The notes below the pieces were generated by a model that worked only from the letters and a program-made list of their open reading frames with translations, made no database searches and was not told the origin of the DNA. This document shows positions 1 through 9,521 of a stretch of 64,000 bases of DNA, piece by piece (position 1 is the stretch's first letter; each line of letters opens with the position of its first letter). A program made the translations under genes and the position numbers. Source of the stretch: Bacterioplanes sanyensis (lineage in GTDB: Bacteria > Pseudomonadota > Gammaproteobacteria > Pseudomonadales > Oceanobacteraceae); the NCBI RefSeq assembly GCF_014652515.1, contig NZ_BMYY01000002.1, positions 327,450 to 391,449 of the forward strand, read 5' to 3'.

Positions 1-56
1 AGTGAGTGGTGAGTGTATTTAGAGTTAGATGCCGATTTAAGTCAAAGTTTTCGTCG

Positions 57-85
57 TGGGCATTGTGCCACGGCTACTTTATAAT
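57..85 (+). promoter_or_regulatory. sigma70-type promoter of the hemA operon
   Basis: A perfect -10 hexamer TATAAT lies at 80-85, with a 4/6 -35 match TGGGCA at 57-62 and a 17-bp spacer. The predicted transcript starts near position 92 and would carry a short leader before hemA at 120. The hexamers are read directly; promoter activity is inferred. Confidence 0.6.
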
Positions 86-119
86 CGGCGCCTTTTGAGA
101 CGGAGCAACCGGCGGCAGT

Positions 120-1397
120 ATGGCGATCTGGGCAGTGGGCATCAATCACAAGACTGCACCCGTATCGGTGCGCGAGCGGGTGGCGTTTGATCCTGCGCGC
201 ATGCCGGACGTACTGGGCCAGCTGACGTCACTGCATCCGATCTCTGAGGCGGTGGTGCTGTCGACCTGTAATCGCACCGAGTTGTATTGCAGCGCTGCGG
301 AGCTGCAGCAACAACAGATTGCTGAATGGCTGGCAAGTTATCACCAAATTCCAGTGCAGGATCTCGCCCCGGCACTTTATTGCTTGCAGCAAGATCAAGC
401 CGTGCAGCACACCATGCGAGTGGCCAGCGGCTTGGATTCACTGGTGTTGGGCGAGCCGCAAATTTTAGGGCAGATGAAATCGGCCTACGCCGTCGCCCAG
501 GAGCATGGCGCTGTGGGCTCTGAGCTGGGACGCTTATTTCGCCAAACGTTCTCCATCGCTAAGCGGGTGCGAACCGATACCGCCATTGGCCAAAATCCGG
601 TGTCTGTGGCCTTTGCCGCGGTGCGCATGGCGCAGCATATTTTTGCCGATTTAGGGCGCAGCCATGCGCTGCTCATTGGCGCGGGTGAAACCATCGAGTT
701 GGTGGCGCGTCACTTGGCGCAAGCTGGGGTTAAGAACATAACCCTAGCCAATCGCACCTTGGCACGAGCCCAGCACTTGGCGGAAGAGTTTCATGCCGAT
801 GCGGTGCTGCTGGAAGACATTCCTCAGGTGTTGCCGACGGCAGACATTGTTATCTCATCCACCGCCAGCCCACTGCCGATTTTAGGTAAGGGGGCGGTCG
901 AAAAAGCCCTACGCCAGCGCCGCCACCGGCCGATGTTTATGGTCGATATTGCGGTACCGCGTGACATCGAAGCCGAAGTCGCCGAGCTGGCCGATGTGTA
1001 TCTGTACACGGTGGATGATTTACGTGACATCATTGAAGAAAATGTACGTTCGCGTGAAGATGCTGCGCAGCAGGCTGAAGAGCTGATCTTGGCCGGCGTC
1101 GAGCATTTCATGCGTGAGCTCAAAACCCTCGATGCCGTGACCACTGTCCGTGACTTACGCGATTACAGCACGGCAGTGCAGCAAGATATGCTGGAAAAAG
1201 CCCTAAAGCAGTTGCAGTCTGGTGGCGATCCTGAGCGCGTATTGCGCCAGTTTGCTCACAGCTACAGCAATAAACTATTGCACGCGCCGACCGTGGCGCT
1301 CCGCAAAGCCGGCGCCGAAGGTCGGCTTGAAGTTCTCGACTGGACGCGTGAGTTGTTTCAACTCGACCGTGCAGTGACCTCCGTGGAAGAAAAATAG
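120..1397 (+). CDS. hemA: Glutamyl-tRNA reductase
   Basis: HemA reduces glutamyl-tRNA(Glu) to glutamate-1-semialdehyde with NADPH, the first committed step of C5 tetrapyrrole synthesis, in the cytosol. The 425-residue length is normal for the family. The N-terminus has the conserved [14 protein letters not shown], the catalytic cysteine lies in STCNRTELY (Cys50), and the NADPH-binding loop GAGET is near residues 187-191. The C-terminal helical dimerisation region ends around LLHAPT and the last 40 residues. The gene is first in an operon with prfA (4 nt gap), prmC and a MoeB-like gene, a classic gammaproteobacterial order. The ATG at 120 is the only start that keeps the family N-terminus. Identification is secure. 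Confidence 0.97.
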   Translation: MAIWAVGINHKTAPVSVRERVAFDPARMPDVLGQLTSLHPISEAVVLSTCNRTELYCSAAELQQQQIAEWLASYHQIPVQDLAPALYCLQQDQAVQHTMRVASGLDSLVLGEPQILGQMKSAYAVAQEHGAVGSELGRLFRQTFSIAKRVRTDTAIGQNPVSVAFAAVRMAQHIFADLGRSHALLIGAGETIELVARHLAQAGVKNITLANRTLARAQHLAEEFHADAVLLEDIPQVLPTADIVISSTASPLPILGKGAVEKALRQRRHRPMFMVDIAVPRDIEAEVAELADVYLYTVDDLRDIIEENVRSREDAAQQAEELILAGVEHFMRELKTLDAVTTVRDLRDYSTAVQQDMLEKALKQLQSGGDPERVLRQFAHSYSNKLLHAPTVALRKAGAEGRLEVLDWTRELFQLDRAVTSVEEK

Positions 1398-1401
1398 CCC
1401 C

Positions 1402-2490
1402 ATGAAAAGCTCAATTATCAGTAAGCTCGAACACCTGCGTGACCGCTATGAAGAAGTGGGTCATTTGTTGTCTGAGCCCGATGCTGCCAACGATCAAAAC
1501 CGTTTTCGCAGCTTGTCAAAAGAATACGCCGAACTGGAAACCATCGCCCAAACCTTTGGTGCCTATCAACAAGCCCAGGCTGACCTGGCAGAGGCGGAAA
1601 AGCTCGCCAATGACAGCGATCCAGATATGCGTGCCATGGGCGAAGAAGAGCAGCAAGTGGCAACCGAGACCCTAGAGCAGTTGGCACAGGAAATCGAAAT
1701 CCTGTTGCTGCCGAAAGACCCAGACGATAGCCGCAACGTGGTGGTCGAAGTGCGTGCCGGTACGGGCGGTGATGAAGCGGCCATTTTTGCCGGCGACCTG
1801 CACCGCATGTACGGCCGCTACGCCGAATTGCGAGGCTGGCGCATGGAAGTGCTGAGTGCCAGCGAAGGCGAGCACGGTGGCTATAAAGAAATCATCAGCC
1901 GTATCAGTGGCGAAGATGTGTACTCACAACTGAAGTTTGAATCTGGCGCTCACCGCGTTCAGCGCGTGCCTGAGACGGAAAGCCAAGGGCGCATTCATAC
2001 CTCCGCTTGTACCGTGGCGGTGATGCCCGAAGTGGGTGAAGAAGAAGACATCGACATCAACAAAAACGATTTGCGCATCGATACCTTTCGCGCGTCGGGT
2101 GCCGGTGGTCAGCACGTCAACAAAACCGACTCCGCCATTCGCATCACTCATTTGCCCACCGGCATGGTGGTGGAATGTCAGGATGAGCGTTCGCAACACA
2201 AGAACCGCGCCAAAGCCATGGCCTTGCTGGCCACACGCTTGCGCGATGCACAAACCCAAGCCGCTCAGGCGGAGCAAGCCGCTGCGCGTAAGAGTTTGGT
2301 AGGCTCGGGCGATCGTTCAGAGCGCATTCGCACCTACAACTACCCACAGGGACGGGTGACGGATCACCGTATTAACCTGACTTTGTACAAGCTGGAAGAG
2401 ATCATGCAAGGTGATCTGAACCCGGTGGTACAGCCGCTGATTCAAGAGCACCAGGCCAATTTGCTGGCGGAAATGGCTGGCGCCAACTGA
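1402..2490 (+). CDS. prfA: Peptide chain release factor 1
   Basis: RF1 recognises UAA and UAG in the ribosomal A site and triggers hydrolysis of peptidyl-tRNA. The 362-residue protein shows the PxT-type stop-codon recognition tripeptide as PET at residues 190-192 (after RVQRV) and the catalytic GGQ at 235-237 in the context [11 protein letters not shown]. The flanking [13 protein letters not shown] and [10 protein letters not shown] blocks are also conserved. The gene starts 4 nt after hemA, and its TGA shares one base with the prmC ATG, so the factor and the methyltransferase that modifies its GGQ glutamine are translationally coupled. Nothing is unusual. Confidence 0.98.
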   Translation: MKSSIISKLEHLRDRYEEVGHLLSEPDAANDQNRFRSLSKEYAELETIAQTFGAYQQAQADLAEAEKLANDSDPDMRAMGEEEQQVATETLEQLAQEIEILLLPKDPDDSRNVVVEVRAGTGGDEAAIFAGDLHRMYGRYAELRGWRMEVLSASEGEHGGYKEIISRISGEDVYSQLKFESGAHRVQRVPETESQGRIHTSACTVAVMPEVGEEEDIDINKNDLRIDTFRASGAGGQHVNKTDSAIRITHLPTGMVVECQDERSQHKNRAKAMALLATRLRDAQTQAAQAEQAAARKSLVGSGDRSERIRTYNYPQGRVTDHRINLTLYKLEEIMQGDLNPVVQPLIQEHQANLLAEMAGAN

Positions 2491-3317
2491 TGCAAATCGA
2501 GCAGTGGCTGCGCCAAGCGACGGCTCGGCTGAGCACTTCTGACAGCGCCCGGTTAGACGCCGAGCTGTTGCTCGCACAGGTGTTAGAGAAAGATCGCACC
2601 TGGCTGTACACCTGGTCGGATCGCGAGCTGAGCGATGGGCAGCTACAGGCCGTCGATACCTTGCTGCAGCAGCGCCAGCAGGGCGTGCCCGTGGCACATT
2701 TATTAGGGCAGCGCGAGTTCTGGTCGCTGCCGCTGCGGGTGAATGCCAGCACCTTAATACCGCGCCCAGATACCGAAACCCTAGTGGAATGGGCGCTGCA
2801 GCTGCCGGTTAGAGATCAGGCCAGGGTGCTGGATTTGGGCACCGGCACCGGCGCCATTGCTCTGGCCTTGGCGAGCGAGCGCTCCCAGTGGCAGGTGGAA
2901 GCCGTGGATGCACAAGTGCAAGCCGTGCAACTGGCACAATACAACGCCCAAGCGCTGCAACTCGATGTACGGGTTTATGCCTCCCATTGGTTCAGCGCCG
3001 TTAACGGCCGCTTTGATGTGCTAGTGAGCAACCCGCCTTACATTGACGCCGACGATGAGCACTTGCAGCAAGGCGATGTGCGCTTTGAGCCAGCGTCAGC
3101 GCTGGTAGCCGAGCAAAGCGGCCTAGCAGATCTGTTTTACTTGATTGATAACGCGCCACATTGGCTGGTGGATGGCGGTTGGTTATTGCTGGAACATGGT
3201 TTTCAGCAAGCCGAAGCGGTGCAGCAGCGTCTGCGTCAGCAAGGCTTTTCTCAGGTAGAAAACCGCTGTGATTTGGCCGGTCAGCCGCGCATCAGTGGAG
3301 GTTGCTGGCAGCCATGA
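2490..3317 (+). CDS. prmC: Protein-(glutamine-N5) methyltransferase, release-factor specific
   Basis: PrmC uses S-adenosylmethionine to methylate the side-chain amide of the GGQ glutamine in RF1 and RF2, which speeds termination. In the 275-residue protein an N-terminal helical domain is followed by a Rossmann-type methyltransferase domain. The SAM-binding loop DLGTGTGAIAL is at about residues 115-125 and the amide-methylase signature NPPY at 181-184. The start codon overlaps the prfA stop (TGATG). Its own TGA lies within the ATGA overlap with the next gene. The location directly after its substrate gene confirms the family call. Confidence 0.97.
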   Translation: MQIEQWLRQATARLSTSDSARLDAELLLAQVLEKDRTWLYTWSDRELSDGQLQAVDTLLQQRQQGVPVAHLLGQREFWSLPLRVNASTLIPRPDTETLVEWALQLPVRDQARVLDLGTGTGAIALALASERSQWQVEAVDAQVQAVQLAQYNAQALQLDVRVYASHWFSAVNGRFDVLVSNPPYIDADDEHLQQGDVRFEPASALVAEQSGLADLFYLIDNAPHWLVDGGWLLLEHGFQQAEAVQQRLRQQGFSQVENRCDLAGQPRISGGCWQP

Positions 3318-4054
3318 AGGATCAACAACTGCTGCGCTATGCGCGCCATATCTTATTGCCACAGGTCGATGTCGAAGGTCAGCAACAGCTGCTGAGCTCT
3401 CATGTCATGATCATTGGCCTTGGCGGTTTGGGTAGCCCGGTGGCGCAATATTTGGCCGCCAGCGGTGTTGGGCGCCTGTCGTTGGTCGATCCGGATCAAG
3501 TCGAGTTGTCGAACCTGCAGCGCCAGCTGGTGCACAGCGACCAGACCCTCGGCCAGAACAAGGTAGACTCTGCGCGCCAGTCGCTGCAGGGGATTAATCC
3601 AGACGTCGCGCTGCAGACCTTTGCAGTGGCCGCCGATGAAGCCTGGTTGCTGGAGCACCTGCAGCAGGTCGATGTGGTGGTCGATTGCAGCGATAACGCC
3701 GGTGTGCGCTATGCCATTAACCGCGCTTGCTTGGCGAGGCAAACGCCTTGGGTATCGGGCGCTGCCGTGGCGATGAATGGCCAACTGGTGGTGTTTGATC
3801 CACGCCAGGCCGATTCTCCTTGTTACCGCTGTTTGTATGCGCAACTTCCCGATCAGCCGGGCCAGTGTGCCGACAGCGGTATTTTGGCCCCTGTGGTCGG
3901 CACCGTCGGTAGTCTACAGGCGGTAGAGACACTGAAAGTGCTGCTGTCTTTGCCGTTGCCCGTTGGCAGCTTGCTGACTTATGACGCACTCAGCAGTGAC
4001 TGGCGACGCTGGCAATTGCAGCGTCAGCCAGACTGCGAGGATTGTGGCCGGTAA
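3314..4054 (+). CDS. moeB: HesA/MoeB/ThiF family sulfur-carrier adenylyltransferase
   Basis: E1-like enzymes of this family adenylate the C-terminal glycine of MoaD or ThiS during molybdopterin or thiazole synthesis. With the ATG at 3314 the protein has 246 residues. It shows the ATP-binding loop GLGGLGS (about residues 35-41), DPDQVELSNLQRQ, and two zinc-type cysteine pairs, CYRC near residue 170 and CEDC at the extreme C-terminus. I prefer this ATG to the TTG at 3302 because GGAGG ends right at that TTG, and the ATG gives the usual ATGA overlap with prmC. There is no C-terminal rhodanese domain and no moaD or thiS in view, so MoeB versus ThiF cannot be settled. Confidence 0.85.
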   Translation: MKDQQLLRYARHILLPQVDVEGQQQLLSSHVMIIGLGGLGSPVAQYLAASGVGRLSLVDPDQVELSNLQRQLVHSDQTLGQNKVDSARQSLQGINPDVALQTFAVAADEAWLLEHLQQVDVVVDCSDNAGVRYAINRACLARQTPWVSGAAVAMNGQLVVFDPRQADSPCYRCLYAQLPDQPGQCADSGILAPVVGTVGSLQAVETLKVLLSLPLPVGSLLTYDALSSDWRRWQLQRQPDCEDCGR

Positions 4055-4240
4055 ATCTGGCGTCTCGTCTCACAGGCGTCTCAGTCAGCTGCGCGAACCT
4101 GTCTCTGAGTGGGTCGATGTGGTGTTCTTGTTGTAATACTTTATGCTTATTTGGTTATGCCTTCCCGCATTGTTGCTAAGGTTAATGCTTAACAACAAGG
4201 TGCTGCGCTGCAGTGCACGTATGGGCGGAGAGGATAAATC

Positions 4241-5533
4241 ATGGCTAGAGTGATTGTGTTAGGAGCAGGCACTGGCGGCATGGCCGGGGCTTACGAAATT
4301 CGTGAACTGCTCAGTTCAGACCATAAGGTCACTGTGATTAATGAGCGGGAAGACTTCCAGTTTGTGCCATCCAACCCCTGGATTGCCGTCGGCTGGCGTC
4401 AGCGGCCAGACATCAGTTTTCCAATTCGTCCCCACCTGGAACAAAAAGGCATCGAGTTTATCGCCCAAGCGGTCACGGAACTGGATGCTGCCAATAACCG
4501 CTTGACGCTGGCGAACGGTGATGTTGAAGATTATGACTATCTGGTGATTTGCACTGGGCCCAAGCTCAACTTTGCTGCCATTGAAGGCGCCGGGCCGCAC
4601 GATGGTTTTACCCAATCCATTTGCAGTCTGGATCATGCGGAATCTTGCTACGACGATGTCAAAGCTCTGGTTGATGAGCCTGGCCCTGTGATCGTAGGGG
4701 CGATGCCGGGCGCATCCTGCTTTGGCCCAGCCTACGAATATGCCTTTGTTCTTGACCGTGAGCTGTGCAAGCAAAAAGTTCGCGACCGTGTGCCCATGAC
4801 CTACGTTACTAGCGAGCCCTACATTGGCCACCTTGGTTTGGGGGGCGTGGGGGATTCCAAATCCATGCTCGAAAGTGAATTGCGCAACCGCCACATTCAG
4901 TGGATCACCAATGCTAAAGTCACGCGCGTGGCGGATGGCGTTATGTACGTGGATGAGTTAAACGACGAAGGCGAACTGAAAAAACAGCACGAACTGCCTT
5001 TTCGCCATTCCATGATGCTGCCGTCTTTTGCCGGTGTTGACCCAGTGGCGGCAGTGGATGGCTTGGTAAACCCCAAAGGCTTTGTCATCATCGACGAGTT
5101 TCAGCGCAATCCAACCTTCAACAATATTTATTCTGCGGGTGTTTGTGTGGCCATACCACCGGTGGAGGACACACCCGTGCCAACAGGCACGCCAAAAACC
5201 GGTTACATGATTGAATCCATGATGACGGCCATCGCCCACAATTTAGCCGCTGATTTGGACGGTAAAGGCGAAGCGAATCACCGCGGCACCTGGAGTGCGA
5301 TTTGCCTGGCAGATATGGGCAATACCGGCGCCGCCTTTGTGGCTATTCCGCAAATTCCGCCGCGCAACGTCACCTGGTTTAAAAAGGGCAAGTGGGTTCA
5401 CTTGGCCAAAGTCGCCTTCGAAAAGTACTTTTTGCGCAAAATGAAAACCGGTTCCAGCGAGCCTGTTTATGAAAAATACACCCTCAAAGCCCTCGGTATT
5501 AATCGCTTGAAGGAAGAGACCAGCGATAAATAG
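4241..5533 (+). CDS. sqr: Sulfide:quinone oxidoreductase (FAD flavoprotein)
   Basis: SQR is a peripheral membrane flavoprotein that oxidises sulfide to polysulfide or sulfur and passes electrons to the quinone pool. The 430-residue protein begins with the FAD dinucleotide fold VIVLGAGTGGM. It then shows FVPSNPWIAVGW and YIGHLGLGGVGDSK, as in the Acidithiobacillus ferrooxidans type. The three redox cysteines of that group are present at Cys128 (QSICSLDHAE), Cys160 (GASCFGPAYEYA) and Cys355 (SAICLADMG). The C-terminal amphipathic part (KYFLRKMKTG) fits membrane attachment. The gene stands alone with a GGAGAGG-like ribosome site. Its last 35 bp overlap the convergent sugar dehydrogenase gene. 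A role in sulfide detoxification or energy gain is inferred from the family. Confidence 0.9.
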   Translation: MARVIVLGAGTGGMAGAYEIRELLSSDHKVTVINEREDFQFVPSNPWIAVGWRQRPDISFPIRPHLEQKGIEFIAQAVTELDAANNRLTLANGDVEDYDYLVICTGPKLNFAAIEGAGPHDGFTQSICSLDHAESCYDDVKALVDEPGPVIVGAMPGASCFGPAYEYAFVLDRELCKQKVRDRVPMTYVTSEPYIGHLGLGGVGDSKSMLESELRNRHIQWITNAKVTRVADGVMYVDELNDEGELKKQHELPFRHSMMLPSFAGVDPVAAVDGLVNPKGFVIIDEFQRNPTFNNIYSAGVCVAIPPVEDTPVPTGTPKTGYMIESMMTAIAHNLAADLDGKGEANHRGTWSAICLADMGNTGAAFVAIPQIPPRNVTWFKKGKWVHLAKVAFEKYFLRKMKTGSSEPVYEKYTLKALGINRLKEETSDK

Positions 5534-6569
5534 TGCCGTTATCGGTGGCGAACAGCAGCTCTCCTGTCTCGAGCTTGGCGAGCGCGCGAATGCGTTGGTC
5601 TAGTTCTTCTAGCCAGCGTTTTTCGCTGATTTGCTGCGTATCATGGCGAATACTCAGTTGATTTAAATGACGCAGCTTTAAGGCGCCAGACAGCAACACC
5701 GTGTGTTCATCATCGCTGTGCCATAACAGCAATGAGCCGGGAGCAATGGAAGGCGTAAAGCTATACACAGGGTCGATCATATCTGGGTGCTGGCGATGCT
5801 CACCGACGTACATCGGGTTCCAGTATTCTTTGCCCAATGACACCTCTGCCCAGCCATAGTTGCCGCCTTTGACAATGCGATTGAGTTCATCGCCGCCACG
5901 CGGCCCATGTTCAATGGCCCACAGGGTGTCGTTGGCGGCATCAAAGATCAGGCCCTGCGGATTGCGATGGCCATAGCTCCAGATTTCAGGTAATGCCCCC
6001 TCTTGGTCGACGAACGGGTTATCGGTTGGCACCGAGCCATTTAAATGCAGGCGCAGAATTTTGCCGGCATGGGTATCTAGCCGCTGACCGGTAGCCCGCT
6101 CGCCGCGATCACCAATCGACATAAATACATAGTCGCCATGAAAGGCGATGCGGCTGCCGAAGTGGCGATTGCTGTCAAAGGCAGAGTTGGATGTCAGCAA
6201 CACTTCGGTCGCTTGCAGCTGCATTGCATCTAGGTTCAGGCGTGCTCGTGCCAGCGCCGTTGAGGCGCCGCTGGTATCTGGCTGGGCGTAGGTAAAATAC
6301 AGCCAAGGGTGTGGCTTGGCGGGCAGCAGTGCCAGATCCAATAAACCACCTTGGCCTTCGGCATGCACGCTGGGTACGGCGCTGATCACTTGTTTATTGC
6401 CGCTACTGAGTGTCAGCAAACTTAACTGGCCGTGACGTTCAGCCACCAACACTTGCTCTTCATTTATGGGCAGTAGCGACCACACCACGCCAAAACCATC
6501 GGCCACTGGCTGAGGTTTGGCGTTAATGGTCGCGCTAAAGCACATCATCAGCACACATAACCAACGCAT
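5499..6569 (-). CDS. Secreted PQQ-dependent sugar dehydrogenase (GSDH/Asd family)
   Basis: The predicted protein has 356 residues if it starts at the ATG at 6569, only one base after the trmL stop (TAATATG) and behind GGAGA. A signal peptide of about 18 residues ends at ATINA before KPQPV. The six-bladed propeller family of soluble glucose/sorbosone dehydrogenases is shown by the blocks HFGSRIAFHGDYVFMSIGDR, WSYGHRNPQGL and EHGPRGGDELNRI with GGNYGW. Members oxidise aldose sugars in the periplasm with pyrroloquinoline quinone; the substrate here is unknown. The reading frame extends upstream to 6650 inside trmL, but that N-terminus lacks a signal peptide. The 3' end overlaps the convergent sqr gene. 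Confidence 0.82.
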   Translation of the reverse strand: MRWLCVLMMCFSATINAKPQPVADGFGVVWSLLPINEEQVLVAERHGQLSLLTLSSGNKQVISAVPSVHAEGQGGLLDLALLPAKPHPWLYFTYAQPDTSGASTALARARLNLDAMQLQATEVLLTSNSAFDSNRHFGSRIAFHGDYVFMSIGDRGERATGQRLDTHAGKILRLHLNGSVPTDNPFVDQEGALPEIWSYGHRNPQGLIFDAANDTLWAIEHGPRGGDELNRIVKGGNYGWAEVSLGKEYWNPMYVGEHRQHPDMIDPVYSFTPSIAPGSLLLWHSDDEHTVLLSGALKLRHLNQLSIRHDTQQISEKRWLEELDQRIRALAKLETGELLFATDNGTIYRWSLPSSD

Positions 6570-6570
6570 A

Positions 6571-7056
6571 TTAAGTCTCCGGGTTGGGCGCGAAGCTGGC
6601 ACCATCAAATCCTTGCTGGCGCCATGCCTCGTAGACCATGACAGCAACACAGTTAGAAAGATTCATACTGCGGCTTGCCGCCAGCATCGGCAAGCGCAGC
6701 CACTGCTGACGCGGGATTTGCTCGCGGATCGAAATGGGCAAGCCGCGGGTTTCTGGGCCAAACAGCAAATAGTCGCCGGCCTGAAAGCGAACATCACTGT
6801 AGCCCGTCGAGCCTTTGGTGGTCAGTGCAAAGACACGCTCTGGGGCTTGCTGCGCCACAAAGGTCGGCCAGTCAGCATAGACCTTCACTTGCGCCCATTC
6901 GTGGTAATCCAGCCCAGCACGGCGCAGGGCTTTTTCTTCCAGCGAGAACCCCAGTGGTTCGATTAAATGCAGATGGCAGCCAGTGTTGGCACACAAGCGA
7001 ATGATGTTGCCCGTATTGGGCGGGATTTCGGGTTCAAACAGCACAATATTGAACAT
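6571..7056 (-). CDS. trmL: tRNA (cytidine/uridine(34)-2'-O)-methyltransferase
   Basis: TrmL is a small SPOUT-class enzyme that methylates the ribose at wobble position 34 of leucine tRNAs using SAM. The 161-residue length matches the minimal YibK form. The three SPOUT motifs are visible: [13 protein letters not shown] near the N-terminus, FGPETRGLP in the middle, and the knot region [19 protein letters not shown] at the C-terminus. It is the first gene of a two-gene unit with the sugar dehydrogenase downstream. It is divergent from the MSHA operon across a 248-bp gap. Confidence 0.95.
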   Translation of the reverse strand: MFNIVLFEPEIPPNTGNIIRLCANTGCHLHLIEPLGFSLEEKALRRAGLDYHEWAQVKVYADWPTFVAQQAPERVFALTTKGSTGYSDVRFQAGDYLLFGPETRGLPISIREQIPRQQWLRLPMLAASRSMNLSNCVAVMVYEAWRQQGFDGASFAPNPET

Positions 7057-7147
7057 AGTTTGGGCTCGTTAGGCGGTACCTTGGTCTCAGAGTTTCGTGA
7101 GGTTACACAAAAAAACACACTGTCGTGCTTAGTCTTGACTTGTGTGG

Positions 7148-7177
7148 CTGACACAATAGTCATGTTCTGGATATAAG
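7148..7177 (+). promoter_or_regulatory. Candidate sigma70 promoter of the MSHA operon
   Basis: The hexamers CTGACA (7148-7153) and TATAAG (7172-7177) each match consensus in 5 of 6 positions and are 18 bp apart. They would place the start near 7184, about 120 nt before the mshI start. It is the best promoter-like pair seen in the 248-bp divergent region between trmL and mshI. A second -10-like TATAAC at 7263-7268 has no matching -35. Confidence 0.55.
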
Positions 7178-7304
7178 ACCATACGAGTCAGCCAACTGGT
7201 CTAAACTTAGCCACAGTTTTGTTGGAATTTTTTTGTCGTATCGTGCCAGTATCGTCCTCGCCTATAACGGGTGGTAGGCGCAGGCAACAAACAGTGAGTT
7301 ACGA

Positions 7305-8246
7305 GTGAGCTGGAAAACAGGCTGGCGCTGGCCAGGTAAATCACACGCAGCCAAAGGCTGTATCGGAATCGCACTGCATCAGGGGCAGGCATTTGGCGTG
7401 CATTTTAACGGCAGCGGCGTCACCCAATGCTACCGTCCGGCTGATGGTGAGAGCGGTTTGGAAGGCCTGAGCCAATGGCTGCAGCAGTTGCCTGCGGTGA
7501 ATGCGCCGGTGCACATGATGCTGGACCATCAAGATTATGAACTGCATATGGTTGAAGCTGCACCCGTGCCGGATGAGGAACTCAGCGATGCCATGCGTTT
7601 TCGGGTAAAAGACATGCTCAGCATGCCGCTGGAGGATGCCATCGTGCAGGCCACGCGCCTTCCCGCCGATGCTTACCGTGGCCGCCAAGACATGGCCTTT
7701 GTCAGTGCCGTTCGCCGCGATCATATTCGCAAACTGGTGAAATGGTGTCATAACCGCGACTTGGAACTGCAGCAAATTAGCTTGCCAGAGTTCAGCTTGT
7801 TGAATTTGGTGACGGCGCAACTGGTCGAGCACAGTGTTGCTTTGCTGCGTTTGGATGAGCACTCCGGTGCGCTTTATGTGTATTACGACGGTGCCTTGTA
7901 TCTGGTGCGGTCATTGGCCATTGGTTATGCAGATTTGCAATCCAGCAACGCTTCTGAGGCGCTGGCCCTAGACAGCAATGAGCAACTTGAACGCTTGGCT
8001 TTGGAGTTGCAACGCTCAATGGACTTCTACGAAAGCCAGATCGGTATGGGCAGCATTGGCCAAATTTGGGTGCTTAAGCCTGATCAAGGTGATTTAGACG
8101 AGCCATTACCACGCTTGGAAGACGTTCTAAACATACCGGTACGGCAAATTAGCCTCGACAGTCTTTACAACCAAATGCCTGGCGATACCGGCTTATCAGC
8201 CTCGTTATTAACTGCGTTAGGAGGGTGCTTGTCGCATGAGTCCTGA
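7305..8246 (+). CDS. mshI: MSHA biogenesis protein MshI (PilM-like)
   Basis: MshI is the cytoplasmic actin-fold component of the mannose-sensitive haemagglutinin type IV pilus machine, the counterpart of PilM, and works with the PilN/PilO-like proteins encoded next. The start is GTG at 7305; the 313-residue protein begins SWKTGWRWPGK. It lacks a signal peptide or membrane segment. Features seen include GCIGIALHQG and a central MSMPLEDAIVQATRLPAD block typical of MshI. It overlaps the next gene by 11 bp. Assignment rests on family features plus its place at the head of a complete msh gene order. Confidence 0.88.
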   Translation: MSWKTGWRWPGKSHAAKGCIGIALHQGQAFGVHFNGSGVTQCYRPADGESGLEGLSQWLQQLPAVNAPVHMMLDHQDYELHMVEAAPVPDEELSDAMRFRVKDMLSMPLEDAIVQATRLPADAYRGRQDMAFVSAVRRDHIRKLVKWCHNRDLELQQISLPEFSLLNLVTAQLVEHSVALLRLDEHSGALYVYYDGALYLVRSLAIGYADLQSSNASEALALDSNEQLERLALELQRSMDFYESQIGMGSIGQIWVLKPDQGDLDEPLPRLEDVLNIPVRQISLDSLYNQMPGDTGLSASLLTALGGCLSHES

Positions 8247-8865
8247 CGTTAAACAACGCATCAATTTTTATACGGCTGAGTTTCACCCGCCACGCTTACC
8301 AGCGCCGGTGGCGCGTTTGTTACTGGGGCTGGCCGCGGTGAGCATCGTACTGCTGATGATTGGCAGCGTGCTGAGCTGGCAGGCGCAACAACAGCAGCAG
8401 CAACGCGATCATTGGCAGCAGCAGCGCGAACAGGCATCGACTCAGCTACAGCAACTGCGCGATAGCCTGCCTCCGCTGCAACAGGATGCTGACCTGCTGG
8501 CTCAACAGCAGCGTTTGCAAAGCCAGCGCCGTGGTGCACAAGCGGTGCTGTCCTATCTGACTCAGGGCAAGTTAGAGCAAAGCCAAAGCTTTTCACGTTT
8601 GCTGCAAGGTCTGACACAGCTGTCTGGCCAAGGCGTGTGGTTAGCTGGGGTGCGCATTGAGCGGGGTGGCGAAGCCTTGACTTTAAAAGGCTATTTACAG
8701 CGTCCGGAGCAACTGTCGACCTACGTTGAGTCGCTGCTGCAGTTGCCGGGTTATCGAGGCCGAGCGTTCCGTCATATCCAGCTGCAAGAAGTGGAAGAGC
8801 AAAACTGGTTACAGTTTGAGCTCGCCAGTGACGGCGTGGATGATGAGCAGGGGGATAACGGATGA
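8236..8865 (+). CDS. mshI2: MSHA biogenesis protein MshI2 (PilN-like)
   Basis: A 209-residue bitopic inner membrane protein with a short cytoplasmic N-terminus, one transmembrane segment (about residues 27-49, VARLLLGLAAVSIVLLM...) and a Gln-rich coiled coil at about 52-95. A periplasmic ferredoxin-like domain follows. This is the PilN architecture; the partner is the PilM-like MshI encoded just upstream, whose 3' end it overlaps. Position between mshI and mshJ supports the name. Its TGA overlaps the mshJ ATG as ATGA. Confidence 0.85.
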   Translation: MSPDVKQRINFYTAEFHPPRLPAPVARLLLGLAAVSIVLLMIGSVLSWQAQQQQQQRDHWQQQREQASTQLQQLRDSLPPLQQDADLLAQQQRLQSQRRGAQAVLSYLTQGKLEQSQSFSRLLQGLTQLSGQGVWLAGVRIERGGEALTLKGYLQRPEQLSTYVESLLQLPGYRGRAFRHIQLQEVEEQNWLQFELASDGVDDEQGDNG

Positions 8866-9521
8866 GCTGGTGGCAGCATCCCCAGGCGCAAAAACTGATT
8901 CAGGCCTACTTAAAGTTATCTCAACGCGAGCGGTTACTGCTGCAGGTGACCTTGTACATAGGCGTCATTTTGCTTTGTGTGTGGTTATGGTTTGAGCCCA
9001 GCTGGCAGCAACATCGATCAGCCGCTGCTGAGCAGCAACAGTTGCGCAGTGAAACCCAACAATTGCACCAGCAGTTGCAAGCGTTAGAACAGCAGCCAAG
9101 ACGCGACCCCAATGCCGAATTGCAACGCATTATTGCAGATGAGCAGCAACAGCTGCAGCAACTGCGTCAGCGCATTGGCCAGCTGACCGATGCCCTCGTT
9201 AGTCCACAGCAGATGTTGGCGGTGTTGCGCAGCCTGCTGCAGGCCGATCAGCGCTTACAGCTGGTTGCACTCAGCAACAGCACACGCGAGCGCGTTGAGT
9301 TAGGGGAGGCCTATCAAGATGTGCGCCTCTATCGCCATGGCTTGGAGCTGACCATGACCGCTACCTACCCAGGTTTGGTGGACTACCTCAATCAGCTCGA
9401 TCAAGCCCCTTGGCAACTGTATTGGCAGCTACTCGACTATGAAGTTGATCAATATCCGCGCGGTCAGGTGACGTTAAAAGTGTATACCTTGAGCACCCAA
9501 GAGGAGGTCATTGGTGGCTAA
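8862..9521 (+). CDS. mshJ: MSHA biogenesis protein MshJ (PilO-like)
   Basis: A 219-residue bitopic inner membrane protein with one membrane helix near residues 27-45 (LLLQVTLYIGVILLCVWLWF), a long Gln-rich coiled coil at about 50-105 and a small C-terminal periplasmic domain. This matches PilO-class alignment proteins that bridge the inner membrane platform to the secretin. The ATGA overlap with mshI2 and the following mshK fix the gene order. Confidence 0.85.
   Translation: MSWWQHPQAQKLIQAYLKLSQRERLLLQVTLYIGVILLCVWLWFEPSWQQHRSAAAEQQQLRSETQQLHQQLQALEQQPRRDPNAELQRIIADEQQQLQQLRQRIGQLTDALVSPQQMLAVLRSLLQADQRLQLVALSNSTRERVELGEAYQDVRLYRHGLELTMTATYPGLVDYLNQLDQAPWQLYWQLLDYEVDQYPRGQVTLKVYTLSTQEEVIGG

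Noticed and set aside
3302..3313. TTG start for the MoeB-like gene
   Set aside because: GGAGG abuts this TTG with no spacing; ATG at 3314 has better spacing and an ATGA overlap.
3353..3844. Long minus-strand reading frame inside the MoeB-like gene
   Set aside because: Composition and position show a shadow of the plus-strand gene; no family features or ribosome site.
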